Shown here in pieces: positions 8,504 through 17,129 of a DNA stretch of 56,249 bases (its first letter is position 1; each line of letters begins with the position of its first letter). Made by a program: the position numbers and the translations under genes. Location of the stretch: contig NZ_JACJSV010000026.1 of the NCBI RefSeq assembly GCF_014698335.1, positions 1 to 56,249 on the forward strand, written 5' to 3'. The DNA is from Microcystis viridis FACHB-1342. GTDB taxonomy: Bacteria > Cyanobacteriota > Cyanobacteriia > Cyanobacteriales > Microcystaceae. The notes below the pieces were generated by a model that was given only the letters and a program-made list of their open reading frames with translations, was not told the origin of the DNA and made no database searches.

Positions 8504-9718
8504 ATGGAAATGCTCGAAAACCTGAAAATGGCTTTTTCCGCTTTGATGGCCAATAAACTGCGTAGTGGTCTAACTATGCTGGGAATTGCTATCGGTAACG
8601 CCTCCGTCATTGCCCTAGTGGGAGTGGGTGAAGGAGCGCAAAAAGTCGCCCTAGAGCAGTTTGAAGCCCTCGGTCCGAATGTTTTATTTGTTTCCACCTC
8701 CTCGCGCAATGTCCGGCGGACAATTCCTAATCCCCGGCCGCTCACCTACGAAGATGCTCAAGCGATCGCATCTCAAGTTCCCGCCATTGCCGCCATTTCT
8801 CCCGAATTCAGCGGGAAAACAATCTTATCCTTCGGTAATAGAACCAGTAATAGCCCCCTAGTCGGGGTGGGAGCCGATTACCTAAATGTGCGTAACCGTC
8901 AACTATCTAAAGGTAGATTTATTATGGAATCTGACCTGAAACGGGATAATCGCGTGATTGTCTTGGGATCGGAATTAGCTAAAAATTTCTTTGGTAATCG
9001 CAATCCCGTGGGCGAAAATCTTCGCATCGGCAATCTTAGTTTTCAAGTCATTGGAGTTTTACAGGCGAAAGGCTCCTTATTTGAGGCTAATCAGGACGAT
9101 CGAGCCTTAATTCCCCTAACTACCATGTCTAATCGGGTTCAAGGCCGCAGCTCTATCTTTGGCATTCCCCTAACTCATATTTCTGTCTTGGCCAAAAACT
9201 CCAGCCAAATTAAAGCCGCCCAGTTTCAGATTAGCAACCTGCTGCAAATGCGTCATCAGGTCAGCGACGAGAATTATGTGCAGATTTTCCCCCAAACCGC
9301 AATCCTAGAAATGGCCCAAGAAACTAACGATAGTTTAACTAGAATGTTAGCCTCGATCGCTAGTATTTCCCTTTTTGTCGGGGGAATCGGTGTCATGAAT
9401 ATTATGCTCGTGTCAGTCACGGAGAGAACCCAAGAAATCGGGTTAAGAAAGGCTTTAGGAGCGAAAGAAGGGGATATAAAAGGTCAATTCCTCATTGAAT
9501 CGGTGATTTTAGCCACCACTGGCGGAATTATCGGCATTTTTGTCGGCATTCAAGGAATGTATCTAGCGGGAATTTTTGCCGCTTTAACCACCAGTGTCTC
9601 AATCCCCGCCATAATTCTCGCTTTAGGAGTTTCCAGTGCCATCGGTCTGATTTTCGGTGTTGTTCCCGCTCATCGTGCCGCTAAATTAGATCCAATCGTT
9701 GCTTTGAGAAGATTATAG
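8504..9718 (+). CDS. ABC transporter permease, MacB/FtsX family
   Basis: 404 residues. A short cytoplasmic start precedes TM1 (about residues 20-42). A large periplasmic MacB_PCD domain follows (about 45-260), then the FtsX core with three membrane segments near 280-305, 330-360 and 370-392. The loop after TM2 has the conserved ERTQEIGLRKALGA coupling motif. The C-terminus HRAAKLDPIVALRRL is the family's standard ending. MacB-type permeases are mechanotransmission exporters that need a separate ATPase; none is adjacent here, so the ATPase must be elsewhere. Substrate cannot be inferred. Confidence 0.9.
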   Translation: MEMLENLKMAFSALMANKLRSGLTMLGIAIGNASVIALVGVGEGAQKVALEQFEALGPNVLFVSTSSRNVRRTIPNPRPLTYEDAQAIASQVPAIAAISPEFSGKTILSFGNRTSNSPLVGVGADYLNVRNRQLSKGRFIMESDLKRDNRVIVLGSELAKNFFGNRNPVGENLRIGNLSFQVIGVLQAKGSLFEANQDDRALIPLTTMSNRVQGRSSIFGIPLTHISVLAKNSSQIKAAQFQISNLLQMRHQVSDENYVQIFPQTAILEMAQETNDSLTRMLASIASISLFVGGIGVMNIMLVSVTERTQEIGLRKALGAKEGDIKGQFLIESVILATTGGIIGIFVGIQGMYLAGIFAALTTSVSIPAIILALGVSSAIGLIFGVVPAHRAAKLDPIVALRRL

Positions 9719-9879
9719 TTGCTGAAACTATCCAATCTATCCTACTCGAGTCTGACCAAGACAAAAAAGTGAAACTTGAAATTAAGCAGCAATTTCTTGA
9801 CTCTCTAAGACAGACTGAAAAGGGAGAAAGGGAGATTTCAGCCGAGGAAGTAGCTAAAAAACTAGGCTTAAATTGGTAA
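9685..9879 (+). CDS. probable antitoxin with unusual start
   Basis: An open frame from 9685 (after a TAA at 9682) ends at 9879. The C-terminal half reads EISAEEVAKKLGLNW, a helix-rich antitoxin tail, and its stop overlaps the start of the RelE-like toxin. There is no ATG or TTG. Candidate starts are GTG 9769 (36 residues) or an ATT upstream at 9685 or 9712, the latter overlapping the permease stop. Either the start is non-canonical or the N-terminal part has decayed. The call rests on the overlap and on size. Confidence 0.5.
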   Translation: MRSNRCFEKIIVAETIQSILLESDQDKKVKLEIKQQFLDSLRQTEKGEREISAEEVAKKLGLNW

Positions 9880-10148
9880 TAGCCTACTTGGTAGAATTTA
9901 CAGCCGAAGCAATCGCTGGTTTAGCAGCACTCCCTGCAATTATTCAAGAGCAAATTTTCGGTAAAGTTCGCCTGTTGTCGGACAATTTTGCCAATTTTAG
10001 TCCTCAAGCTTTCAGTGCTAATTTGACTGGTCTTTTCAAGCTTCGAGTCGATGACTATAGAGTTATAGTCATTTCAATTAAAATTGAGAATATCAATCCC
10101 AGAGTTTTTAAGGATTTTGTCGGTCTAGACTGTATCACACTTATTTGA
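9873..10148 (+). CDS. RelE-like toxin with altered C-terminus
   Basis: TTG start overlapping the antitoxin stop by seven bases. The first ~60 residues are RelE-like: YLVEFTAEAIAGLAALP, a helical hairpin, then GLFKLRVDDYRVIV, which is the family's LRVGDYRVIY strand. After that the expected final strand and basic tail are missing. The +1 frame near 10110 reads RILSV, which looks like the lost ending, so a frameshift probably replaced the C-terminus. RelE toxins cut mRNA on the ribosome; loss of the C-terminal basic or tyrosine residues would likely disarm it. Confidence 0.65.
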   Translation: MVIAYLVEFTAEAIAGLAALPAIIQEQIFGKVRLLSDNFANFSPQAFSANLTGLFKLRVDDYRVIVISIKIENINPRVFKDFVGLDCITLI

Positions 10149-10393
10149 AATGACTATACTCGTTAAGACTGCAAGGGAGCGCCAGAGCTGCGGAGCAGGG
10201 AGAGGCAGTTTGAGCATTTGTACTAAAAATTTCAATACGCAGTTTAAATTCAGTACAGCTTATCCATCTGGCACAGACAACTCCTGATTAGATAAGCCTT
10301 CCCACTTAGAATATCTACCAGACTAAGCCTGAATCCGCCGTAATTTCCCTGTTACTATCATTTTTATCTAGCCGACGGCTGACCGCTTCAAGA

Positions 10394-10894
10394 TCACTGA
10401 TCACTAAAATCACCGCGACGTTGGATCAGATCTGAGGGGCTAAGATTGGAGACGAAATTGCGAAAAGCTTGACGTTCCTCTTCATCCGCATCACGATCAA
10501 CAGGAATAGAAGCAGAAGCGATCACTTCTTCCATTACCCAGATGGGACTGTTGGTACGCAGGGCAATAGCGATCGCATCACTGGGACGACAATCGATTTC
10601 TTTTTTGACTTCGCCGCGCTGGAGACAGAGAACAGCATAAAAAGTATTATCTTGGAGAGAATGGATGATAATCTTTTCTAAATCCATGTCCCAAGCTTTA
10701 AAAATATTAGCGATCAAATCGTGGGTAAGAGGACGAGGGGGTCTTTGTTGTTCGAGGACGGTGATAATGGCCTTAGCCTGATCTTGTCCGATGTAGATAG
10801 GTAGGGCGCGACGCTCGGAACCATCCTTCAGCAGTACAATGGGACTGCGAGTGATAGCGTCTAGGGCAATTCCAGCGACTTTCATTTCGATCAT
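10394..10894 (-). CDS. bifunctional nuclease family protein (DUF151)
   Basis: 166 residues from ATG 10894. A TTG at 10912 is also open, but a GGAG sits across it at good distance for the ATG. The DUF151 core is complete: VAGIALDAITRSPIVLLKDG, the LPIYIGQDQAKAI segment, and EIDCRPSDAIAIALR. The C-terminal ~35 residues are acidic and then SPSDLIQRRGDF. The family takes its name from plant and bacterial proteins reported to have RNase and DNase activity; the role in cyanobacteria is unclear. The spacer 10149-10393 downstream shows nothing I can name. Confidence 0.85.
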   Translation of the reverse strand: MIEMKVAGIALDAITRSPIVLLKDGSERRALPIYIGQDQAKAIITVLEQQRPPRPLTHDLIANIFKAWDMDLEKIIIHSLQDNTFYAVLCLQRGEVKKEIDCRPSDAIAIALRTNSPIWVMEEVIASASIPVDRDADEEERQAFRNFVSNLSPSDLIQRRGDFSDQ

Positions 10895-11070
10895 GACTAA
10901 TGGCTTCTCCAAGATAGAGATTCAGCTAGGGAAGGAGTGGGAAAGCAACCTGAATAATATAGTGCTTCGTTACACTCACAGTATGCCCTAAGATGGCGGA
11001 GATTAGCCTCATCTTTAATGAAAAAAATACATCAGCTGCCGTCAGGAGTCAGTATTCAGGAGTCAGGAGT

Positions 11071-11130
11071 CAGGAGACTCCGAGACAGGAGACTCCGAGA
11101 CAGGAGACTCCGAGACAGGAGACTCCGAGA
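11071..11130. repeat. four perfect 15-bp tandem repeats
   Basis: CAGGAGACTCCGAGA is repeated four times without mismatch, following looser copies of CAGGAGT from 11041. The unit contains GGAGACTCC, itself nearly palindromic. The same text recurs around 29765-29815 in inverted orientation. It lies in the ~330-bp spacer between the DUF151 gene and rpsD. Confidence 0.9.
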
Positions 11131-11146
11131 CTATTTCTATTTATTC

Positions 11147-11172
11147 TCCCCACACCCCACACCCCACACCCC
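11147..11172. repeat. CCCCACA heptamer array
   Basis: Just over three copies of the heptamer CCCCACA directly upstream of the rpsD leader. It belongs to the same STRR family as the arrays at 16447, 23600, 29655, 31060, 33471 and 51984. Confidence 0.85.
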
Positions 11173-11241
11173 AACTAAATTACTTAATTTGTGCTATGAT
11201 GATAGTTTTGGGATAAATTTAAATAGGAGCAGACTGTTTGT

Positions 11242-11850
11242 ATGTCTCGTTATAGAGGACCGCGCTTGCGCGTTGTGCGTCGTTTAGGGGAATTACCGGG
11301 CCTAACCCGTAAAAATGCCCGTCGTGCCTATGCACCCGGGCAACATGGCCAGGCCCGCAAAAAACGTTCAGAATATGCCATTCGTCTAGAAGAAAAACAA
11401 AAACTGCGTTTTAACTACGGTGTCAGCGAAAAACAATTAGTTCGCTATGTCCGCAAAGCTCGCCGGGCTACCGGTTCCACTGGTCAAGTGCTGCTGCAAC
11501 TCTTAGAAATGCGTCTGGATAATACCGTTTTCCGTCTCGGTATGGCCGGGACAATTCCGGGGGCGCGACAATTAGTCAATCACGGTCACGTCACCGTTAA
11601 CGGTAGAGTTGTGGATATTGCTAGTTATCAGTGCCGTCCGGGTGATGTGATTGGAGTCAGAAATCAAGAGCGTTCCCAGGATCTAGTCAAAAGAAATATG
11701 GAATACCCCGGTTTAGCCAATCTGCCGAGTCATTTGGAATTTGACAAAAACACCCTCGTGGGCAAAGTGAATGGCGTTGTGGAAAGAGAATGGATTGCCC
11801 TCTCGATTAATGAACTGTTAGTAGTGGAATACTACTCTCGGAAAGTCTAG
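11242..11850 (+). CDS. rpsD: 30S ribosomal protein S4
   Basis: 202 residues, full length. S4 binds 16S rRNA early in small-subunit assembly and helps set translational accuracy. The N-terminal basic part ([20 protein letters not shown]) and the S4 RNA-binding motif ([20 protein letters not shown] to [14 protein letters not shown]) are intact. The C-terminus [12 protein letters not shown] is canonical. It stands alone, as in many cyanobacteria, with a TAGGAG about 15 bases upstream of the ATG and its own terminator. Unlike the Bacillus-type protein it lacks the N-terminal zinc cysteines. Confidence 0.97.
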   Translation: MSRYRGPRLRVVRRLGELPGLTRKNARRAYAPGQHGQARKKRSEYAIRLEEKQKLRFNYGVSEKQLVRYVRKARRATGSTGQVLLQLLEMRLDNTVFRLGMAGTIPGARQLVNHGHVTVNGRVVDIASYQCRPGDVIGVRNQERSQDLVKRNMEYPGLANLPSHLEFDKNTLVGKVNGVVEREWIALSINELLVVEYYSRKV

Positions 11851-11874
11851 GAAAAAAGCCTTTTCCAGATACCT

Positions 11875-11900
11875 TGAGGACGCAATTGGCAGCGTCCTTA
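11875..11900 (+). terminator. rpsD terminator hairpin
   Basis: Stem AGGACGC (11877-11883) pairs with GCGTCCT (11892-11898) around an 8-base loop, extendable by one wobble and one A-T pair, and is followed by TATTTTATT. It lies 25 bases after the rpsD stop. A smaller GGAAAA/TTTTCC hairpin precedes it. Confidence 0.75.
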
Positions 11901-11973
11901 TTTTATTGGTTAAATTTAGGTTGACAGATAGCAAAAATTACGATGCTAGAAACAAAATTAGGGAAATATAAAT

Positions 11974-12118
11974 GGCTCTCCCAGGTTTGGTGAGTAAAAT
12001 GTATTCTAAGATACAGTCTTGCAGGCGACTAAGTGGAACGAACCACAGAGACACAAAGGACACAAAGATCGATCACTACTATATAAGTTGAACTTATCAC
12101 ACAAAGTCGAGAAGAGCC
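11974..12118 (+). mobile_element. 145-bp MITE, GGCTCT ends, copy 1
   Basis: Begins GGCTCTCC and ends GAAGAGCC, so GGCTCT/AGAGCC are inverted termini. Inside it carries AAAATGTATTCTAAGATAC and then GTGGAACGAACCACA plus ACACAAAGGACACAAAGATC. Essentially the same sequence occurs once more, inverted, at 53670-53816. It has no coding capacity. It is in the gene-poor stretch after rpsD. Confidence 0.8.
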
Positions 12119-12141
12119 AATAAATCTCTCTTTCGAAAAAA

Positions 12142-12558
12142 TTAACCAGACTGATAACTTAGTGCAGGTGTAACCAATAATTCAATTTGTGATTCTGCTA
12201 CCTCTGCTGTATCTTGGAAAATCAAGCCTTCTAAACTGTATCCATCTTCCTCACCTTCGGGCTTCTGATAATATTCAACAATTGTGCCAATACTTCCTTT
12301 TTTGGCTCTTCGTTACTTGGTATGGTTCGATAGGGGGGCATAAATCGACTAAATCCTTATCTGGCAAGGGATTTAATTGATTAGTTCACTCTAGATAGAA
12401 AATAATTGACAAAAATCGCTAAATGCCTTTCTATATAGGGGTTCCATCCCTTATAACCCCCGTCCATTGCATAACACAAACCGAATAGCCCCTTTTTTTA
12501 AACCATATTCGGGAATATCTTCTGTTAAAAACACTTGGGAAAATAGCTTAAATTTCAT
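12142..12558 (-). pseudogene. interrupted DUF4926-like gene
   Basis: On the minus strand ATG 12558 (with GGAG ahead) encodes MKFKLFSQVFLTEDIPEYGL then KKGAI to about 12484, the usual start of small DUF4926-type proteins. The family's continuation resumes only at about 12305 as KKGSIGTIVEYYQKPEGEED and runs to a TAA at 12142. The ~180 bases between are unrelated and contain stops; KKG(A/S)I is duplicated on both sides, suggesting an insertion at this point. The function of the family is unknown; such genes often neighbour toxin-like genes. Confidence 0.55.
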
Positions 12559-12957
12559 CTTGCTTGCTCCTAAATGGCGAATAGCGTTACAAACTTTGTT
12601 TCTTGCTCAGTCACCATCCCCGTGTCTCCCCGGCCAGGGAGATAAATGTAAAGATTTATTAAATTGTATCTTAGAATACAATGTGTGAGCAAGGTAGTAT
12701 ATATCGTTTTTTTGGGTCTCCACTGAGAGTCACGTTGCGCTGTCGTTCAGCCCAACCTTACGAAAGCCGCAAGCACGCTGAGATGTACCGATTGACGGAG
12801 TTAATCAACCATCGACTGGGAAAAGTTCCTGACTATCCCCACCCCTAGTAGGTAGTCTTCAACCAGTCAGCTGTGCACTTCAAACTTGAATTAGCCTACC
12901 TGATTAGTTTTGTAATTTAACCAAGTAAATCAGCCCATATGTCTTTGAGAGGATATT
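12559..12957. other. gene-free stretch
   Basis: No convincing gene. GTATCTTAGAATAC at about 12668 echoes the motif inside the 145-bp MITE but the rest of that element is absent. Around 12793-12849 a short frame reads YRLTELINHRLGKVPDYPHP before a stop, probably a remnant of something I do not recognise. The last 60 bases lead into the methyltransferase gene. Confidence 0.4.
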
Positions 12958-13734
12958 ATGAAACTCCAGACTGAAAATAAAAAACCAGAATCCCAATACG
13001 AAAAAAACCAAGATTTTAACTTAATTAACCGATACCTACATTCTTTGAGGTATAAAAATCTTGTACAGACAATAAACAACTTTCAAGTGAATACTTCAAG
13101 ACAAGGAAAGATTATAAAAATCCTAGACATAGGCAGTGGCTTTGGTCGAACTTTTTCAACATTGGATGAAAAATTTAATATCGATTACTGGGGGATAGAA
13201 TTGTTTAAAGAGTGGCATGAAACTGCCTGCGAAAGATATGGTGAAAAAAACAATTTTCATAATATTTTGGGTTCTGCCTTAGACAGGGAAGTTTACAGTC
13301 GTATACCTGAGCCTGATATTGTCACTGCTCTGGAAACATTTGAACACCTACCGGAGCGAGATCTAGTCAGACTGATAGAGTTTTTAGCAGATACTGTAAA
13401 ACCTCAACTCCTGATTGCCTCCGTCCCTGTCGAAATAGGACCTATTATTTGGATTAAAAATATTGGTTCGTTTATAACTGGATATGCTAGAAATGGATTC
13501 GCTAGGGGATATACCCTGGAAGAAACTTTTTGGGCGGGACTATACCAGTTGGATAAACTGCCTGTTCACGGAAGAGGTGAAGGTGTTGCAGACCATAAAG
13601 GGTTTGACCATAGATGGTTAACTCAAACCATTCGTCAAAATTTCAAGATACTGGAAATAAGAAAGTTTCCCTTTAATTTCCTCCCTGCATCCCTAGCCAC
13701 CTCATTGTTTATAGTTGCGGTTACTAGGGAATGA
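12958..13734 (+). CDS. class I SAM-dependent methyltransferase
   Basis: 258 residues preceded by GAGAGGA at good spacing. Motif I is ILDIGSGFGRTFSTL (about residues 57-71), and the acidic post-I strand is DYWGIELFKEWHE. PEPDIVTALETFEHLPERDL is the motif IV/V region of small-molecule methyltransferases. The C-terminal part has hydrophobic strands, not membrane segments. The protein stands alone among pseudogenes, with no pathway partner, so the substrate is unknown. The AT-rich coding style matches its neighbours only loosely; recent arrival is possible. Confidence 0.8.
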   Translation: MKLQTENKKPESQYEKNQDFNLINRYLHSLRYKNLVQTINNFQVNTSRQGKIIKILDIGSGFGRTFSTLDEKFNIDYWGIELFKEWHETACERYGEKNNFHNILGSALDREVYSRIPEPDIVTALETFEHLPERDLVRLIEFLADTVKPQLLIASVPVEIGPIIWIKNIGSFITGYARNGFARGYTLEETFWAGLYQLDKLPVHGRGEGVADHKGFDHRWLTQTIRQNFKILEIRKFPFNFLPASLATSLFIVAVTRE

Positions 13735-13812
13735 AACCAATGTAGGCCTATGGCTAGGGAAACTGTCAAAAGGACTGAAGGATGTAAAATAAGGAACCAA
13801 TAAATTTTAGAA

Positions 13813-13893
13813 CCTTTTGTCAGTGAAACCGTCTACATTGAAACCAGTTTAGCATCGTCTCCTAAGATTGGTTTGAGCGCAATAATAGTCTAG
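13813..13893 (+). pseudogene. possible PIN-domain N-terminal fragment
   Basis: In one frame VYIETSLASSPKIGLS appears before a TAG at 13891. VYIETS is the usual first strand of one PIN-toxin subfamily (MxxVYIETSIVSYL). Nothing after it continues the domain. The remainder of 13735-14049 has no recognisable gene. Confidence 0.3.
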
Positions 13894-14049
13894 AGAAAAC
13901 CTACACAACCTAATTCCTTTAGAATATTCAAAACCTTGCTATATCTAGAAAACGGGTGGGTGCATCTCATATTTGTAAAAATATCATCTAGACAAGACAC
14001 CATTAAGATAGGCACAACGTAAAGATAGAATAGAAGAAACGTTCTCATT

Positions 14050-14502
14050 ATGAAAACTAAATTATCTCAGCTTTATGAAACTGATTTTAATTTGTGGCTT
14101 GAGCAAACCGTAAATCACTTAAAAAAGGGCAATTTAGAGGCACTCGATTTAGATAACTTAATCGAAGAAATATCCGATATGGGACGTAATAATAGACGGG
14201 AGGTATTCGTCCGTTTAAAAGTTCTCTTGATGCACTTACTTAAATGGCAATATCAACCAGAAAAACGGACTAATAGCTGGATAAATACCATTGATGAGCA
14301 AAGAGAACAATTAGAGCTTATTTTCAGGGATAGTCCTAGCTTAAAACCCTATTTAGCCGATATTTTCGCAGAATGTTATCAAAAAGCAGTGCGAGGGACG
14401 GTAAATGAAACTAATTTACCAAAAGAAACTTTTCCAGTTGATTGTCCTTTTAGCCAAGAACAGGTTTTAAAGTGGGATTATCTTCCTGAAAATAGCTTTT
14501 GA
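14050..14502 (+). CDS. DUF29 domain protein
   Basis: 150 residues matching the DUF29 family, which is abundant in cyanobacteria. The hallmark start LYETDFNLWLEQTVNHLKKG is followed by LDLDNLIEEISDMGRNNRRE, then RLKVLLMHLLKWQYQPEKR and a tail ending FPVDCPFSQEQVL. All-helical, cytoplasmic, function unknown; members are often found near toxin-antitoxin or mobile regions, as here. Full length and intact. Confidence 0.9.
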   Translation: MKTKLSQLYETDFNLWLEQTVNHLKKGNLEALDLDNLIEEISDMGRNNRREVFVRLKVLLMHLLKWQYQPEKRTNSWINTIDEQREQLELIFRDSPSLKPYLADIFAECYQKAVRGTVNETNLPKETFPVDCPFSQEQVLKWDYLPENSF

Positions 14503-14536
14503 ACAATAGCAGTTTTATGATAAAATTGCCCTGCTG

Positions 14537-15793
14537 TCAAGACTGATTTTTTTCTTGCCAAATAGCCAAGGCCATTTGATGAACAAATCGCCAAGGTAGA
14601 TGATGCTGACGGGCAATTGCGGCACAATCTTCGTATTCTGGTTGTACGGTAATCGGTTGATTAATTGACTCTTTATAGGCAACTTTTAGCCGAATTTGAC
14701 CATAGACAGTATCGATCGATTGTATCTCTCTTTTTAAGATTGATCGCTCTTGAATTGTCCTTCTAATGCCTAAAGTTGTGGTTTCCTGAAAGATCATATT
14801 TTCACAAATAGCAATTTTATCCAAGCCACAAATTACTGTCAAAAGTATTCCCAAACGGGATTTTTTCATAGTAATTGCTTGACTAAATACATCCAAGGCA
14901 CCCACTTGTAATAAAGACTCACTTAAGTAGGCGATCGCTTGCGGATTTAAGTCATCAATTTGAGTTTCTAAAACTGCCACGGTTTCGCTTTCATCTAGCT
15001 TTTCTGATTCTTTTTTCCCTAACCAAAGCCGGACAAGATTGGGAATCGGTAAATCTTTTGTCCCTGCTCCTAAACCGACCTTTTCTAACTGCATTTGCGG
15101 CGGTTTACCGAAACTTTTAGCTAAAGTTGTCACAATAGCTGCCCCCGTGGGTGTTACTAACTCCGCTTCGATGCCATTACTATAAATTGGTACTTGTCCC
15201 TGACTGAACAATTGTACTACTGCTGGCACAGGAACCGGTAAACGACCATGGGCGGCCTGAACTGTACCGCCGCCGGTGGGTAGAGAAGAACAGTATAATT
15301 CACTCACCGATAGCCAATCCAAACCCAAACAAGTCCCGACGATATCGATAATGGCATCGGTTGCCCCGACTTCGTGAAAATGCACTTTTTCCGGTGCGAT
15401 CCCGTGAACAGCCCCTTCTGCGATCGCAAGTTGTTGAAAAACCGCTAAACTCCATTCTTGGACTTTCTGGGGTAAATTTGCCTGTTTAATTAAATTTTCA
15501 ATCTCCAGTAAATGGCGAGCGGGGGTATGATGGTGATGGTGGTGATGATCAGCAGACTTCTCGGCAGTGACATCGACGTGAATCTTAGTGGCAATTTGAC
15601 CGCGACGATGCACTTTTTCGGCTCTTAACTGATATTCATCCTCAATTCCTAAAGTTTTTAGTTGTGCAATCAGGTATTCTAAGGGGACTCCTAAATCTAC
15701 TAACGCCCCTAAACACATATCCCCGGCAATTCCCGTGGGACAATCCCAATAGGCGACGATTTTGCTATCATGGCTACTATTTACTCTCTCCAT
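14537..15793 (-). CDS. larC: nickel-pincer cofactor biosynthesis protein LarC
   Basis: LarC inserts nickel into the pyridinium dithiocarboxylate cofactor used by lactate racemase and related enzymes. The signature [20 protein letters not shown] is at the N-terminus. A seven-histidine run ([15 protein letters not shown]) is the nickel-rich linker. The middle motif [15 protein letters not shown] and the C-terminal [15 protein letters not shown] segment show that both LarC1 and LarC2 parts are in one uninterrupted frame. The best start is ATG 15793; the frame extends further upstream but with unrelated sequence. That start overlaps the divergent YrdC-family gene by 24 bases. LarB and LarE are not in the window. 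Confidence 0.9.
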   Translation of the reverse strand: MERVNSSHDSKIVAYWDCPTGIAGDMCLGALVDLGVPLEYLIAQLKTLGIEDEYQLRAEKVHRRGQIATKIHVDVTAEKSADHHHHHHHTPARHLLEIENLIKQANLPQKVQEWSLAVFQQLAIAEGAVHGIAPEKVHFHEVGATDAIIDIVGTCLGLDWLSVSELYCSSLPTGGGTVQAAHGRLPVPVPAVVQLFSQGQVPIYSNGIEAELVTPTGAAIVTTLAKSFGKPPQMQLEKVGLGAGTKDLPIPNLVRLWLGKKESEKLDESETVAVLETQIDDLNPQAIAYLSESLLQVGALDVFSQAITMKKSRLGILLTVICGLDKIAICENMIFQETTTLGIRRTIQERSILKREIQSIDTVYGQIRLKVAYKESINQPITVQPEYEDCAAIARQHHLPWRFVHQMALAIWQEKNQS

Positions 15794-16411
15794 CCGGAAA
15801 ATCCCCAACAACGTTCTATCCAAGAAATCTGTCATGCCCTGAAAAATGGGGCAATTATGCTTTATCCTACCGACACCGTCTATGCGATCGGTTGCGATCT
15901 CAATGTGAAATCCGCCGTCGAACGAGTTCGCCAAATCAAGCAACTATCTAATGATAAACCCTTGACGTTTCTCTGTTCTTCTTTGTCGAATATTTCCGAG
16001 TACGCAGTGGTCAGCGATTATGCCTATAAGATTATGCGACGAGTTATACCCGGTCCCTACACTTTTCTCTTACCGGCGACTAAATTAGTGCCGAAAGTGG
16101 TGATGAATCCGAAGCGGAAAACCACTGGTATCCGGGTTCCCGATCATGTTATCTGTCGCACTATTCTCGAAACCCTAGAAAATCCTATTATCTCTAGTTC
16201 TGCCCATCTTCCCGATCAGGAGGGGGATTTTCCCACCAAGGGATTAGAAACCCCTAGGTTATTCGATGCCCTCGATCATATAGTTGATTTAATTATCGAA
16301 GATGGTTCGGCTCCCGGTTCGGAAGTGTCAACAATTGTTGATTTTACCAGCGATCAACCGGATATCGTGCGTCAGGGTTTGGGTTGGCCGGAATTACAAC
16401 AATGGTTATAA
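15770..16411 (+). CDS. YrdC/Sua5 family threonylcarbamoyl-AMP synthase
   Basis: 213 residues. The family makes threonylcarbamoyl-AMP from threonine, bicarbonate and ATP for the t6A37 tRNA modification. Visible features: the [13 protein letters not shown] nucleotide-binding loop, [15 protein letters not shown], the [11 protein letters not shown] segment, and [22 protein letters not shown] near the C-terminus closes the domain. No Sua5 C-terminal extension, so it is the short YciO/TsaC type; YciO-type paralogues may have a different role. Its 5' end overlaps larC on the other strand. Confidence 0.88.
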   Translation: MATIYSLHPENPQQRSIQEICHALKNGAIMLYPTDTVYAIGCDLNVKSAVERVRQIKQLSNDKPLTFLCSSLSNISEYAVVSDYAYKIMRRVIPGPYTFLLPATKLVPKVVMNPKRKTTGIRVPDHVICRTILETLENPIISSSAHLPDQEGDFPTKGLETPRLFDALDHIVDLIIEDGSAPGSEVSTIVDFTSDQPDIVRQGLGWPELQQWL

Positions 16412-16446
16412 CAGTGATTTTAGCCGTCAGCCGTCGGTTTTTTGCT

Positions 16447-16548
16447 CCCCACACCCCACACCCCACACCCCACACCCCACACCCCACACCCCACAACTTC
16501 GCACTTGCCACTGATAACTGATAACTGATAACTGATAACTGATAACTG
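16447..16548. repeat. CCCCACA and ACTGATA heptamer arrays
   Basis: 16447-16495 is exactly seven copies of CCCCACA. After a 14-base gap, 16510-16548 is over five copies of ACTGATA. Both have period seven. They fill the spacer between the YrdC-family gene and hsp20. Confidence 0.92.
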
Positions 16549-16660
16549 TATCGGTTATTGCGACTTTTTATTTCCTGAAAACCGCCTTGTGTAAGCCAAG
16601 TTAGTTGCTTATTATGGAGGTAATCGCAGTCAGAGAAAACCTCTCAAGGAAATTATTACT

Positions 16661-17071
16661 ATGGCTTTCACTCTTTATTCTCCCTTCCTAGAAATTAATT
16701 CTGTTCAACGTCAAATCGATCAACTTTTTCAAGAAGTATTACCGACAACTTCATCGGTATCTCGTCCCCCGGTGGAAATCTCTGTTAATGAGGATTCCGT
16801 AGAATTAAAAATCGAATTACCCGGTGTGGATATTAAAGATATCGATGTGGAGGTTAGCAAACAAATGGTGGCTATTAATGGGCAACGTCAACGCCCTGCC
16901 GAGGTGGAAAACAGCGAATTTTATTATGGTAAATTTAGTCGCTTGATTACCCTACCAGTGGAGGTGCAAAATAGCCAAGTTACCGCTAACTATCAAGACG
17001 GTATTCTTTATCTCACCCTCCCGAAAGCGGTGGCAGAAAAAAATAAAGTGGTGAAAGTTAATCTTGGTTAG
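16661..17071 (+). CDS. small heat-shock protein (Hsp20)
   Basis: 136 residues, the length of cyanobacterial HspA-type chaperones. The alpha-crystallin domain runs from PPVEISVNEDSVELKIELPG to the C-terminal strand. ANYQDGILYLTLPK is the conserved beta9 motif, and the tail KVVKVNLG carries the I/V-x-V anchor. The N-terminus (MAFTLYSPFLEINSVQRQID) matches the cyanobacterial form. It holds unfolding proteins and can stabilise thylakoids during heat or light stress. AAGGA precedes the ATG. I saw no CIRCE element upstream. Confidence 0.93.
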   Translation: MAFTLYSPFLEINSVQRQIDQLFQEVLPTTSSVSRPPVEISVNEDSVELKIELPGVDIKDIDVEVSKQMVAINGQRQRPAEVENSEFYYGKFSRLITLPVEVQNSQVTANYQDGILYLTLPKAVAEKNKVVKVNLG

Positions 17072-17078
17072 ATGAAAA

Positions 17079-17105
17079 AAAGACTGGAGAATTTCTCCAG
17101 TCTTT
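17079..17105. terminator. bidirectional terminator between hsp20 and hpf
   Basis: AAAGACTGGAGA (17079-17090) is exactly complementary to TCTCCAGTCTTT (17094-17105) with a three-base loop. A-rich sequence lies on the left and T-rich sequence (AGTTTTATTT) on the right, so it can stop transcription from both convergent genes. Confidence 0.88.
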
Positions 17106-17129
17106 AGTTTTATTTGTGGTCGCTAACTG

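Noticed and set aside
12189-12688. Two plus-strand ORFs of 63 and 73 residues
   Set aside because: They run antisense to the DUF4926-like pseudogene and have no protein-like pattern of their own.
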